Assembly: GCF_014204985.1 (NCBI RefSeq)
Contig: NZ_JACHMP010000001.1
Coordinates: forward strand, 2,418,001 to 2,482,000
Source: Streptosporangium becharense
GTDB lineage: Bacteria; Actinomycetota; Actinomycetes; Streptosporangiales; Streptosporangiaceae
DNA: 64,000 nucleotides
Direction: 5' to 3'
Position numbers and translations under genes: made by a program. Below the pieces are notes generated by a model that worked only from the letters and a program-made list of their open reading frames with translations, had not been told where the DNA came from and searched no databases. Positions 44,190 to 54,527 of this stretch are shown one piece after another (position 1 is the first letter of the stretch; each line of letters opens with the position of its first letter).

Positions 44190-44418
44190 ATGGGCGTCGG
44201 CCCCGACGACCTGCTGCCCCACTTCGTGGTCTCACTCTTCACCACCGTGGCCCGGGTCGGCTTCGAACGCTGCAGGCCGTCGACCCTGGACGACATCAAC
44301 ACCGTCGCGGCCCGGCTGGAGACCGCCCTCGCACTGGCCGAGCGCTCCCTGCGGCCCGGCCAGGACCGTCCGCCGGCCCCGGCGGCCCGGTCCGGGCCCG
44401 GCCCGTCCGTCCGTCTAG
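44190..44418 (+). CDS. Coding-like frame of unknown function without a proper stop
   Basis: From ATG 44190 the frame reads MGVGPDDLLPHFVVSLFTTV, then FERCRPSTLDDINTVAARLE, with almost every codon ending in G or C and a sensible helix pattern. This is the only coding-like frame between the DUF3039 and yqgE genes. But the frame has no stop until deep inside yqgE on the opposite strand. A TAG at 44416-44418 exists one frame over. A 1-nt indel or a lost stop is likely. The end given here is the TAG in the neighbouring frame. Confidence 0.4.
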
Positions 44419-44993
44419 TTCATCGACGGATCGTCCGGGCAGGTCGCCACATAGGCGAGCTCGCCCCGCTGACGGCGGAGCACCGCCCGCCAGAGCGACT
44501 GCGGCTCGTGGTGGAAGGTGTCGCCCGGCTCGGCGTCGACGACGTACCAGGCGCCCTCGCCGATCTCGTTCTCCAGCTGCCCGGCCGACCACCCGGCGTA
44601 CCCGGCGAAGATCCGCATCTGGGCGATCTCGCCCGCGAGGATCTCCGGCGGGGCGTCGAGGTCGACGGTGCCCAGCCGGGAGACCGCCGGGGTGCCCGCG
44701 TGCAGCCGGCGCCAGCCGAGCGGCTCCTGCCCGCTGGGGACCGCGGCCAGCGCCAGCGCGCTGTCGGTCTGCACGGGACCGCCCTGGAAGAGGACGGACG
44801 GGCCGGTGACCATGGTGTCCCAGGTCGGGAGCACCTGCGTCACCGCGATGTCGCTGGGCCGGTTGAGCACGACACCGAGCGTGCCGCCGTCGACGTCGTG
44901 CTCCAGCACCAGGACCACGCTGCGCCGGAAGTTGGGGTCGTCCAGTTGAGGTGTCGCCACCAGGAGCCCGCCGACGTAGATCGCCTCCGCCAT
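44415..44993 (-). CDS. yqgE: YqgE/AlgH family protein
   Basis: This 192-residue protein has LLVATPQLDDPNFRRSVVLV, EHDVDGGTLGVVLNRPS, LFQGGPVQTDS and RIFAGYAGWSAGQLE, the standard YqgE/AlgH motifs. It is a conserved cytoplasmic protein whose biochemical role is unresolved. ATG 44993 gives the typical N-terminus; the frame stays open to GTG 45035. No strong ribosome site is seen. Confidence 0.92.
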   Translation of the reverse strand: MAEAIYVGGLLVATPQLDDPNFRRSVVLVLEHDVDGGTLGVVLNRPSDIAVTQVLPTWDTMVTGPSVLFQGGPVQTDSALALAAVPSGQEPLGWRRLHAGTPAVSRLGTVDLDAPPEILAGEIAQMRIFAGYAGWSAGQLENEIGEGAWYVVDAEPGDTFHHEPQSLWRAVLRRQRGELAYVATCPDDPSMN

Positions 44994-45229
44994 ACATCCA
45001 TGATGAAGGGTGAACCCCCCGCCGCGCTCCTTCACCCCCGGTTCCGGCGTCCACCTTCATGTCACGTATCGGACAAGGAGCGATCGATCACCCAGAGCGA
45101 CGGAGATGGAGGGCGGCTCCGGAGGGAGGACGCCCACCGGCCGCCGGGCGTCTCCGCCCCGGCCGCACCGGGAGGCCCCGGGGAAGCACCCGGCTCCCCC
45201 GGACCTCCGCCGGGCCCGTCAGATCTCTC

Positions 45230-46642
<1,413 letters not shown>

Positions 46643-46858
46643 AGTCAACCCGCTCCTTTGCGACTGACTTTGGGTGGGATGCATCCATCGTGCCATCACC
46701 GGACGGGTGCACGCGCCCGGACGGCCGCCTCGGGGCCGCCGGCGCGGTCACGGCCCGCCGGACCGCGCTCCCGCGGGCCCGCCCGGCGCGGTGGCCGGAC
46801 GGGCCCGGGGCACGGAAGGTCACCGGCCCCCGACCCGGAGGCCCGCGGGAGGTGAGGA

Positions 46859-47785
46859 TCAGAAGAGGGCGCCGGCCAGGTTCCTGCGGGCCCTGCCGAG
46901 GGACGGGTCGTCGGCGGGCAGCGTGTCGAACAGGCCCAGCAGGTGGAGCCTGGCCTTGTCGCGGTCCGCGCCCGAGGTGCGGCGCACCACGCCGACCAGG
47001 CGGTCGAAGGCCCGGTCGACCTCACCGGAGAGCATCTCGAAGTCGGCGGCCAAAAGCTGGGCGTCGAGGTCGGCCGGGTCCTCCAGGCGGCGCTGCACGT
47101 CAGCGGGGTCGACGTTCTGGGTGCGCCGGATCAGGCCGAGCCCGGCCAGGCCCAGCTTGGCGTCCTGGTTGTTCGGCGAGCGGGCCAGCAGCCGTTCGTA
47201 CGCGGCCACGGCGGCGTCGAGGTCTCCGGCGTCGATCGCCTGCTCGGCGGCCACGATCTCGGGCTCGGCCGGGGGCTCCTGCGGCCTGGCCTGCTCCCCC
47301 TCGCCGGGCGGCGGCAGATACTGCGCCAGGGCCTCCATGAGCTGGGAGAGCCAGTCGCGCAGCTGTGCCTCGGTCGCGATGCCGGGGGCGACCGCCACCG
47401 GCTGGCCCTGGAAGATGGCGTACACGGCGGGCACGTTCTGCACCCGCAGCGCCTGCGCGATCTGCGGGCTGAGCTCGACGTCGACCCGCGCGAGGACCCA
47501 CCGGCCGGCGTTCTCCGCGGCCAGTTTCTCCAGCAGCAGGCTGTACTGCTTGGCCTGCTCGGCGCGGGAGACGGTGAGCTCCAGCAACACGAGGCTGTTC
47601 ATGGAACGTTCGACGACGTCGGTCGCGAAGCTCGCGTCGGTGACGTCGACGACCGGCGCCGGAACACCGCCGGTTTCCTGTGCGGCGCTCTCCCGCCGCG
47701 CCTGTGCCTCAAGGGCCTGCTTGCGGGCGCCGAGGTCGACGGCGCCGTAGAGCGATCCGGGTCGAGTGAAGTCCGCTGGGCTCAT
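46859..47785 (-). CDS. YbbN-like co-chaperone (thioredoxin-like plus TPR) lacking CxxC
   Basis: This 308-residue protein has a linker region, a thioredoxin-like domain (about 45-150) and TPR-type helices (about 175-305: AEQAIDAGDLDAAVAAYERL, NQDAKLGLAGLGLIRR). At the place of the WCxxC motif it reads LLELTVSRAEQAKQYS, with no cysteine, so it cannot be a redox enzyme. The thioredoxin fold then serves binding, as in the CnoX/YbbN chaperone group. ATG 47785 has GGGGG just upstream. Confidence 0.88.
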   Translation of the reverse strand: MSPADFTRPGSLYGAVDLGARKQALEAQARRESAAQETGGVPAPVVDVTDASFATDVVERSMNSLVLLELTVSRAEQAKQYSLLLEKLAAENAGRWVLARVDVELSPQIAQALRVQNVPAVYAIFQGQPVAVAPGIATEAQLRDWLSQLMEALAQYLPPPGEGEQARPQEPPAEPEIVAAEQAIDAGDLDAAVAAYERLLARSPNNQDAKLGLAGLGLIRRTQNVDPADVQRRLEDPADLDAQLLAADFEMLSGEVDRAFDRLVGVVRRTSGADRDKARLHLLGLFDTLPADDPSLGRARRNLAGALF

Positions 47786-47965
47786 ACCCCCAATCCTGCC
47801 GCATCCCGGCCGCTGCACCCGACGCGCCGCCCTCGAAAAGGGGCGGGACCGGCCGCGGGCGCCGTGCGCTCCGCCGGGGACGCGGGCCCGGGGAGGCGCG
47901 GGACGCCGATGGAGCGGGTGGCCGCCCGCGGAGGCCGGGGACGCGGAGCGTCGTGACTCCCCCGG

Positions 47966-48475
47966 CTACCCCTCGAAGTCGCCGGCGGCGACCCTGAGTG
48001 TCTTGAGCAGGTCGAACATCTGCTCCAGCTCGTCCTCGCCGTACATGGTCATGCCGAAGCCGGCCGCCATGAGGTCGGCGGTCGCCAGGCGTACGACCTC
48101 ACGGCCGCGGTCGGTGATCTCGGCCAGCACGCCGCGGCCGTCGCGGGGGTTGGGCAGGCGGCGCACCAGGTCGGCGCGCTCCAGACGGCTGACGGTGTTC
48201 GTGACGCTCGTGGGATGCACCATCAGCCGCTCACCGATCTTGGACAGCGGCAGGGCCCCCGTCCTGCTGAAGGTCAGCAGGACCAGCGCCTCGTAGCGGG
48301 CGAAGGTCAAGTCATACGGTTTGAGCAGCGCGTCCAGTTGCGAGAGCAGGATCTGGTGCGCTCTCATGATCGATGTGACGGCGGCCATGGCCGAGGAGGG
48401 CCCGAAGTGAACGCGCCACCTCTCCGCGGCGCGTTCGATGGGGTCGAACGGCAGATTCAGCTGACCTGTAACCAC
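47966..48475 (-). CDS. MarR-family transcriptional regulator
   Basis: This 169-residue winged-helix regulator has LPLSKIGERLMVHPTSVTNT and SRLERADLVRRLPNPRDGRG as the recognition helix and wing. The helices before (SSAMAAVTSIMRAHQILLSQL) and after form the dimer domain. GTG 48475 is preferred because TACCGT lies 6 nt upstream, fitting a leaderless transcript; ATG 48499 is the alternative. No adjacent target operon is obvious. Confidence 0.9.
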   Translation of the reverse strand: MVTGQLNLPFDPIERAAERWRVHFGPSSAMAAVTSIMRAHQILLSQLDALLKPYDLTFARYEALVLLTFSRTGALPLSKIGERLMVHPTSVTNTVSRLERADLVRRLPNPRDGRGVLAEITDRGREVVRLATADLMAAGFGMTMYGEDELEQMFDLLKTLRVAAGDFEG

Positions 48476-48481
48476 AGGGCT

Positions 48482-48487
48482 ACGGTA
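48482..48487 (-). promoter_or_regulatory. -10 box of a probable leaderless promoter (marR-type gene)
   Basis: On the minus strand TACCGT is followed by 6 nt and the GTG at 48475. Confidence 0.45.
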
Positions 48488-48708
48488 GCGCGGCCTCATC
48501 CCGGTTCGCCCGTATACGAAGAGTGACCAGCCTCACGGCTTCACCAAGAACCCGGACGGCAAACATCACGCTCCGTTATGGTTCCCACATCGAATGGTGA
48601 GGCCGTGGCCAAGTGGCCACGCTGACTCAGTCGGGCCCGCCGGGGACGCGGGCCGGACCGGCGCCGAGGGGACCGGCTCCCGCACATTCACGGCACGGGG
48701 GGTGCTTG

Positions 48709-48795
48709 ATGAACGACAACTCGACGGCGTCCGGACACGATACGGACGCGGCTTCCGGCGACGCGGCGTGGGCGGCCACGCCCGCCGGTGCGTGA
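48709..48795 (+). CDS. Small upstream ORF coupled to the membrane protein gene
   Basis: A 28-residue frame (MNDNSTASGHDTDAASG then DAAWAATPAGA) starts 5 nt after GGGGGG and ends 8 nt into the next gene. It has a good ribosome site, while the following gene's GTG has none of its own. It may be a leader that feeds ribosomes to the membrane protein start, or a small acidic protein. No homologue is recognised. Confidence 0.4.
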   Translation: MNDNSTASGHDTDAASGDAAWAATPAGA

Positions 48796-50221
48796 GCGCA
48801 GGGGCGTTTCACGCGAGGAGCTCCGGCAGAGCGGGCTGACGGCGGTCGCCGTCCTGCTCGTGCTCGGGGTCGTCGCGGCGTGGAGCGTCCTGGTTCCCGG
48901 TGTCAGCGCGTGGGAGAACATCGTCGTCGCGGTGATCGGCTCGCTCCGGCTGACCGGCCCGGTGGCCGCCGCCTTCGCCGCCTGGGTGGCGGTGCGCAGG
49001 CGTCGCGTGATCGGCAGACGGTCGCTGACCACCTGGCAGGCGGTGCGGGCGCCGCTGGCGATCGTGGTGGTGACCGCAGGCGCGTTCACCGCCACCGCGC
49101 TGGTCCTGGCCGTGGGGAGCATGCTCACCGAGCAGGCCGGGCGCCTGCTGCCCAGCGGCCTGGTCATGGGCGCGGCCGGGATCACGCTGTACGTGGTCAT
49201 CGGCTGGGTCACCGGCTGGCTGCTGCCGTGGACGATCACGCCGGTGCTCGCCGGGATCGGGTGTTACGGCCTGTTCAGCGCGCTGTCGCACGGGCCGACC
49301 TGGGCCGACCGGCTGGTCCCCGCCACGAGCGAGCCGTACGACCCGTTCCAGGGGTTGAGCGCGGCGGCCTTCACCGACCAGACCCTCTGGCTGGTGGGCG
49401 TCAGCGCCGCGCTGCTGCTCGGCTGGGCCGCGGTCGTGACGCGCCAGGCGCTCGTGCTGGCCGCCGCGCTGCTGGCGGTGCTGGCCGCCGGCACGGGGAT
49501 GGCACGGCTCTTCTCCGAGCAGCGGCCGGTCTCCGCGCAGCGGGTCGTCTACAGCTGCCAGGAGTGGCCGATCATGGTCTGCGTGCACCCGGGGATGCAG
49601 GACGGCCTGCCCGAGCTGGGTTCGGCGTTCGTCGAGATCGCGTCCCGGCTGGCCGGGACGCCCGGCGAGTTCTCCCGGGTGGAGCAGCACCCCCGGCGTG
49701 ACCGGGACTCCCCGGCGCCGGGCGTGATCGGGATCCACGTCGACGACCTGTCCACCGGTTTCGCCGAGAGGGCGGCCGACGAGTTCGTCGACGGCCTGGC
49801 CAGCCGGTGCGACGGCACACCCGCGGCGGGGTACCGCGACATCGTCGCGGCGTGGCTGCGGGGCGAACCGCTGCCCGGCGGTCCGTTCCCGGAGCACCAG
49901 TACGCCGCGGCGTGGTTCTCCGGCCTCACCGAGGCGCAGCGGCGCGACTGGCTCCGCCTCCACTACGGAGACTTCACCGGCTGCCGGTTACAAAGCACTC
50001 ACTTCGGGGGGCAGGTCGGGCAGACCACCCCGACAGGGCAGATCCCGCAGCCCACCCCGCCGGGGCCGGGCACGGGCGGCGGCCCGGCCACCTCCCCGCC
50101 GCGGGACGACGTCTCCCACCAGGCACCGGAGACGGTCCCGCCGGCCGGGGGGCACGAGCCCGTCACGGGCGGGCCCGGTCCGTCCGGCGGGTCGCGCGCC
50201 GTGTCCCCGCCGCGGAGCTGA
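48788..50221 (+). CDS. Polytopic membrane protein with extracytoplasmic domain
   Basis: This 477-residue protein has six hydrophobic segments (about residues 16-235), then a soluble domain (240-400) with VYSCQEWPIMVCVHPGMQDG and YRDIVAAWLRGEPLPGGPF, and a Pro/Gly-rich tail. The soluble part recalls domains found on membrane components beside ABC transporters in actinomycetes, with Cys residues that may pair. No ATPase gene is adjacent. The GTG at 48788 overlaps the small upstream ORF. Function unknown. Confidence 0.78.
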   Translation: MRERRGVSREELRQSGLTAVAVLLVLGVVAAWSVLVPGVSAWENIVVAVIGSLRLTGPVAAAFAAWVAVRRRRVIGRRSLTTWQAVRAPLAIVVVTAGAFTATALVLAVGSMLTEQAGRLLPSGLVMGAAGITLYVVIGWVTGWLLPWTITPVLAGIGCYGLFSALSHGPTWADRLVPATSEPYDPFQGLSAAAFTDQTLWLVGVSAALLLGWAAVVTRQALVLAAALLAVLAAGTGMARLFSEQRPVSAQRVVYSCQEWPIMVCVHPGMQDGLPELGSAFVEIASRLAGTPGEFSRVEQHPRRDRDSPAPGVIGIHVDDLSTGFAERAADEFVDGLASRCDGTPAAGYRDIVAAWLRGEPLPGGPFPEHQYAAAWFSGLTEAQRRDWLRLHYGDFTGCRLQSTHFGGQVGQTTPTGQIPQPTPPGPGTGGGPATSPPRDDVSHQAPETVPPAGGHEPVTGGPGPSGGSRAVSPPRS

Positions 50222-50306
50222 CGGGATCGCGTCGTCGCGCCGCGGAGCGGGCAAGATCCGCATAGGCTCCGCGTGAGAAGGCGGCCGCCCAGGGAAGGAG
50301 AGCGCT

Positions 50307-50981
50307 GTGAAGCCCCCCCAAGAAGCTCCGCCCGAGACACGCCCGGCGTCCCGCGGACGCCGATGGCGTCTGCTCGCCGGGCTGCTCGTCGTGCTGGTCA
50401 TCCTCGCCGTGGGTGCCCGCCTGGCATGGTCGTGGCTGAACCCGTTCGGCGAGACCGCGACCGACCGGAGCCAGCCCGTGCTCCTGGAGTCGATCCACAA
50501 CCTCAGCCGCTTCGAGGCGGCCACCGGGAACTTCCAGGTCGTGGTCGACCTGGAGAAGGACGCCGCCTTCCTGCCGGACGCGGTCAAGGGCAGCCGGACC
50601 CTCTTCGTCGGAGCCGGCGGCGTCGACGCCTACGTCGACTTCGGCGGCCTGGCCGACGGAGCGCTGACCGTCTCCCCCGACCGCACCGAGGTCACGGTCA
50701 AGCTGCCCCGGGCCCAGTTGGAGAAGCCCAACCTCGACAACAAACGCTCCTACGTCTACGCCCAGCAGCGCGGCCTCTTCGACCGGGTCGAGGACTTCCT
50801 GTCATCGTCCCCCTCCGACCAGCAGGAGCTCTACCTGCTGGCCGAGAAGAAGATCGCCGAGGCTGCCCAGGCCAGCGACCTGCGCAACCGGGCCGACCAG
50901 AACACCAAGATCATGCTTGAGGGCATGCTCAAGGGCCTGGGCTTCGAGAAGGTCACCGTCAAGTTCGCCGACGAGACCTGA
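50307..50981 (+). CDS. DUF4230 domain-containing protein
   Basis: This 224-residue protein has a cytoplasmic basic start, one membrane helix (LLAGLLVVLVILAVGARLAW) and an extracytoplasmic DUF4230 domain with VLLESIHNLSRFEAATGNFQ, GSRTLFVGAGGVDAYVDFG and a C-terminal helix. GAAGGAGAG lies 6 nt before the GTG. The role of DUF4230 is unknown. It is convergent with the thiolase gene, and a hairpin follows. Confidence 0.88.
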   Translation: MKPPQEAPPETRPASRGRRWRLLAGLLVVLVILAVGARLAWSWLNPFGETATDRSQPVLLESIHNLSRFEAATGNFQVVVDLEKDAAFLPDAVKGSRTLFVGAGGVDAYVDFGGLADGALTVSPDRTEVTVKLPRAQLEKPNLDNKRSYVYAQQRGLFDRVEDFLSSSPSDQQELYLLAEKKIAEAAQASDLRNRADQNTKIMLEGMLKGLGFEKVTVKFADET

Positions 50982-51003
50982 CCGCACGGCCACGGTGAGT
51001 CCC

Positions 51004-51053
51004 TCCCTCCGGAATCCGCGCCCGTGGGCCCCGATTCCAGAGGGCCGGAGGGA
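51004..51053. terminator. Hairpin between convergent genes
   Basis: TCCCTCCGG (51004-51012) pairs with CCGGAGGGA (51045-51053) around a 32-nt loop, just after the DUF4230 gene. Confidence 0.4.
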
Positions 51054-51081
51054 TCGCCTCACGTCGGCGCGGCGTCCGCGG

Positions 51082-51176
51082 GGATCGCGCTCCCGGAACG
51101 CCGGCCCCGGGGAGCCGCCGCGAGCCGGGAGCGTCGCCCCCGAAAGGATCACGCTCCCGGAACGCCGGCCTCGGGG
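51082..51176. repeat. Two 31-bp near-identical direct repeats
   Basis: The segments 51082-51112 and 51146-51176 match at 29 of 31 positions (core CGCTCCCGGAACGCCGGCC). They lie between the DUF4230 and thiolase genes. Confidence 0.75.
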
Positions 51177-51186
51177 GAATCTCGCG

Positions 51187-52374
51187 CTATGAACGCGGGA
51201 CCCGGAGGATGAGGGCGTCACCCTGCCCGCCGCCGCCGCAGAGCCCGGCCGCGCCGAGGCCGCCGCCCCGGCGCTTGAGCTCGTGCGCCAGGGCCAGGAC
51301 GATGCGGGCGCCGGAGGCCCCGATGGGGTGCCCCACGGCGATGCCGCCACCGTTGACGTTGACCTTGTCCAGCGGGACGCCCAGCTCCTTCACCGACTGC
51401 AGGACGACCTGGGCGAACGCCTCGTTGATCTCCAGCAGGTCGAGGTCGTCGACGGAGACGCCCTGCTTGCCGAGGGCATGCTTGATCGCGTTGGCGGGCT
51501 GGGACTGCAGCGAGTTGTCCGGCCCGGCCACGTTGCCGTGGGCGCCGATCTCGGCCAGCCAGTCGAGCCCGAGCTCCTCGGCCTTCGCCTTGGACATCAC
51601 CACCACCGCGCAGGCGCCGTCGGAGATCTGCGAGGCCGAACCGGCGGTGATCGTGCCGTTCGGGTCGAACGCCGGCCGCAGCCGGGCCAGGGCCTCCACA
51701 GTGGTGTCACCCCGCACGCCCTCGTCCGCCGAGAAGATCACCGGGTCGCCCTTGCGCTGCGGGACCGGCACCGGGACGATCTCGTCGTCGAACGTGCCGT
51801 TCTTGATCGCGGCTGCGGCGAGCTGGTGCGACCTCGCGGAGTAGGCGTCCTGCTCCTCGCGGGTCAGGCCGAGCCTCGCGTTGTGCCGCTCGGTGGACTC
51901 GCCCATGGCGACCTGGTCGTAGGCGTCGGTGAGGCCGTCGTGGGCCATCGAGTCGACGATGCCCGCGCCGCCGTACTTCACGCCCTTGCGCAGGCCGGGC
52001 AGCAGGTGCGGGGCGTTCGACATCGACTCCATGCCGCCGGCGACCACGACGTCGAACTCACCGGCCCTGATGAGCTGGTCGGCCAGGGCGATGGCGTCGA
52101 GCCCGGACAGGCAGACCTTGTTGACGGTGAGGGACGGCACGGTCATCGGGATCCCGGCCTTGACCGCGGCCTGGCGGGCGGGCATCTGACCGGCGCCGGC
52201 CTGCAGGACCTGGCCCATGATGACGTACTGCACGGCCTCGGGGGCGACGCCGGAGCGCTCCAGCGCGGCCTTGATCGCGATACCGCCCAGCTCCGCGGCC
52301 GAGAGGCCGGAGAGGGAGCCGAGCAGGCGGCCGACGGGGGTGCGAGCTCCGGCGACGATGACGGAACCAGACAT
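51187..52374 (-). CDS. Acetyl-CoA C-acetyltransferase (thiolase)
   Basis: This 395-residue thiolase condenses or cleaves acetoacetyl-CoA. The nucleophile is Cys88 in [14 protein letters not shown], with [20 protein letters not shown] (His) and [12 protein letters not shown] (second Cys). GGGAGG lies 8 nt before the ATG. It is divergent from methylmalonyl-CoA epimerase, a common actinobacterial pairing in short-chain acyl-CoA metabolism. Confidence 0.95.
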   Translation of the reverse strand: MSGSVIVAGARTPVGRLLGSLSGLSAAELGGIAIKAALERSGVAPEAVQYVIMGQVLQAGAGQMPARQAAVKAGIPMTVPSLTVNKVCLSGLDAIALADQLIRAGEFDVVVAGGMESMSNAPHLLPGLRKGVKYGGAGIVDSMAHDGLTDAYDQVAMGESTERHNARLGLTREEQDAYSARSHQLAAAAIKNGTFDDEIVPVPVPQRKGDPVIFSADEGVRGDTTVEALARLRPAFDPNGTITAGSASQISDGACAVVVMSKAKAEELGLDWLAEIGAHGNVAGPDNSLQSQPANAIKHALGKQGVSVDDLDLLEINEAFAQVVLQSVKELGVPLDKVNVNGGGIAVGHPIGASGARIVLALAHELKRRGGGLGAAGLCGGGGQGDALILRVPRS

Positions 52375-52458
52375 GTGAGGAGCCTCCCTGACAGGGCTTG
52401 GGGCGACTTTGCCACCATACCCATGAGTACACGAGCGATCGCCATGGAGGGCGGCACC

Positions 52459-52881
52459 ATGTTCATGCGCATCGATCATGTGGGAATCGCATGTCACGAC
52501 CTCGAAGAGAAGATCGCGTTTTTCGAGCGGACCTTCGAACTGACTGTGGTGGCCCGTGAGGTGAACCAGGAGCAGGGAGTCAAGGAGGCGATGCTGCACA
52601 TCGCCGACGGGCAGGGTGGGGGATCGTACATTCAACTGCTCGAACCGCTCGATCCCGACACGCCGGTCGGCAAATTCCTGGCAAAGCGCGGAGAAGGCGT
52701 GCATCATGTTGCCTTCGGGGTGCCTGACGTCGCCCAAGCTCTGGAGACGATCGGAGGCCGGGGCGTCCGACTGCTCGACGAGAAACCGCGTCACGGCTCG
52801 ATGGGCTCGTCCATCGCGTTTCTTCATCCCAAAGACGTGGCGGGAATGCTGACCGAGCTGGTACAGGCTCCCGAAAGGTAA
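52459..52881 (+). CDS. mce: Methylmalonyl-CoA epimerase
   Basis: This 140-residue VOC-fold enzyme interconverts the methylmalonyl-CoA epimers in propionate metabolism. Metal ligands are in [21 protein letters not shown] and GVHHVAFGV, with [14 protein letters not shown] at the end. ATG 52459 is chosen because GGAGGG lies 7 nt upstream; three other in-frame ATGs are near (52423, 52444 and 52465). It is divergent from the thiolase gene. Confidence 0.94.
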   Translation: MFMRIDHVGIACHDLEEKIAFFERTFELTVVAREVNQEQGVKEAMLHIADGQGGGSYIQLLEPLDPDTPVGKFLAKRGEGVHHVAFGVPDVAQALETIGGRGVRLLDEKPRHGSMGSSIAFLHPKDVAGMLTELVQAPER

Positions 52882-53077
52882 GTGGCCATCATGTCGAATG
52901 TAAGAAACGTTCATACGTAACAAGTCGCGCATAAAGTCGGTCGGGACCTCCAACGCGGCAATGGCGGAGTACGCTGGCGTACCACCGGACGTGGGTCCCG
53001 CCCCGGCTCCCGCCTCGGATGCCAGAACTCCCCGTCCGGCCCGTGTAGCCGTCTCGCCAACCCAGGATCGAGCCTCC

Positions 53078-54391
53078 ATGCAGTCCGACATCGACGCCCA
53101 GCTCAACAACTTCTTCGAAGACGCCCCCGCTCGGGAATTCGACGTGGTGCTCCGGGGCTACGACCGGCACCAGGTCCACGACTACCTGAAGCAGCTCGAC
53201 GTCGAGCTGCGCCAGTCACGGGAGCAGATTCAGGCCCTGCAACGTGATCTCGCCGACTCCCATCGGCAGTTGCAGGAGCAGGAACGCCCGACCTACTCCG
53301 GTCTCGGCGCGAGGATCGAGCAGTTGCTCCGTCTCGCCGAGGAGCAGGCGACCGAGCTGGTCCAGGCCGCCAGAGCCGAGGCGAACGAGATCAGGGCGAC
53401 GGCCAAGGTCGAGGCCGCGGACCTGCGCGCCGCGGCGGAGAACGAGGCGGCCGAGAAGCGGGCCCTCGCCACCCGCGAGGCCGACGAGACGCGCACCACC
53501 GCCGAGCGTGAGGCCGAGGAGATCCGCTCGACCGCCCGTCGCGAGTCCGAGGAGCTGACCGCCACCACCGAGCGCGAGGTCTCCAAGCTGCGGGCCACCG
53601 CCGACCACGAGGTCGCCGAGAAGCGCGCCGACGCCGAGCGTGAGATCGCCAAGCTCCGCACCACCACCGAGCGCGAGGTGGCGCAACTGCGCGCCTCGAC
53701 CAAGCGCGAGCGCGACGAGGTGCTCACCACCGCCAAGCGCCAGGCCGACGAGATGCGTGCCCAGGCCCAGCGGGTGCTGGAGGAGTCGGAGGCCAAGCGG
53801 GCCCAGGACGAGGCGGAGTTCGAGATCCAGCTCGCCGCCCGCCGCGAGGAGGCCGAGCGGCAGGAGGCCGAGCGGCACGCCACCGCCCAGGCGGCCACCC
53901 AGAAGCTGGTCGCCGAGGCCGAGCAGCGGGCGGCCACCGCCGAACAGCGGGCCACCAAGGCCACCCAGCAGGCCGAGCAGACCCGCCGCGAGGCCGACAC
54001 GCACGCCAAGCAGCTGCTGGCCAACGCCCGCAAGAACGCCGACCAGATCGTCTCCGAGGCCAAGACGAGCGCCGAGTCGATCGTCTCCGAGGCCAAGGCG
54101 GAGTCCGAGCGGAGCCGTTCGGTCGCCCAGCGCCAGGTCGACGAGCTGACCCGCCAGCGCGACAGCATCACCAGCCACCTCGCGCAGCTGCGCCAGCTGC
54201 TCGGTGGTGCCCCGCTCCCGGCCGCCGACCCGGAGCCCGCGATCGCCGCGGCCCCGCCGAAGCCGGCCATCCCCGCCGCCAACGGTGTCGCCGACAAGCC
54301 TGCCGTCGCCCCGCCTCCCGCCCCGGCCCCGGCTCCGGCACCCGCCAGGGCCGAGACCCGGGACGACGACGCGGAGTGGTGGCAGGAGTAA
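53078..54391 (+). CDS. DivIVA/FilP-like coiled-coil filament protein
   Basis: This 437-residue protein has an N-terminal DivIVA-like motif ([20 protein letters not shown]), then about 330 residues of long coiled coil built from Ala/Glu/Arg repeats ([28 protein letters not shown]), and a Pro/Ala tail ending AEWWQE. This matches actinomycete polar-growth scaffold proteins of the FilP/Scy type, at a length between the two. It probably forms cytoplasmic filaments that stiffen or organise hyphal tips. The start ATG 53078 is chosen because the DivIVA motif follows; the frame is open from ATG 52961. A strong terminator follows. Confidence 0.85.
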   Translation: MQSDIDAQLNNFFEDAPAREFDVVLRGYDRHQVHDYLKQLDVELRQSREQIQALQRDLADSHRQLQEQERPTYSGLGARIEQLLRLAEEQATELVQAARAEANEIRATAKVEAADLRAAAENEAAEKRALATREADETRTTAEREAEEIRSTARRESEELTATTEREVSKLRATADHEVAEKRADAEREIAKLRTTTEREVAQLRASTKRERDEVLTTAKRQADEMRAQAQRVLEESEAKRAQDEAEFEIQLAARREEAERQEAERHATAQAATQKLVAEAEQRAATAEQRATKATQQAEQTRREADTHAKQLLANARKNADQIVSEAKTSAESIVSEAKAESERSRSVAQRQVDELTRQRDSITSHLAQLRQLLGGAPLPAADPEPAIAAAPPKPAIPAANGVADKPAVAPPPAPAPAPAPARAETRDDDAEWWQE

Positions 54392-54438
54392 CGAGCAGCG
54401 GACAGACGTCGACTCCGGGGCGTTGACGACGGCGGCTA

Positions 54439-54479
54439 CGAAAGAGCCTGGCGACCGTGACGGTCGCTAGGCTCTTTCG
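54439..54479. terminator. Strong terminator hairpin after the filament gene
   Basis: Outer arms CGAAAGAGCCT and AGGCTCTTTCG pair perfectly, as do inner arms GCGACCG and CGGTCGC around TGA. It is followed by few T residues. Confidence 0.8.
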
Positions 54480-54527
54480 CTGTCCGCCCGTTCCCGGTTC
54501 AGCGCCCCGACCGCCAGGAGCAGCACC

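Noticed and set aside
46643..46858. Possible genes in the gaps beside malic enzyme (46643-46858 and 44994-45229)
   Set aside because: Only shadow-like frames occur, with no coding bias, hairpin or RNA signature strong enough to call.
51283..52458. Long plus-strand frame upstream of methylmalonyl-CoA epimerase
   Set aside because: It is antisense to the thiolase gene; the epimerase begins at ATG 52459 with its own ribosome site.
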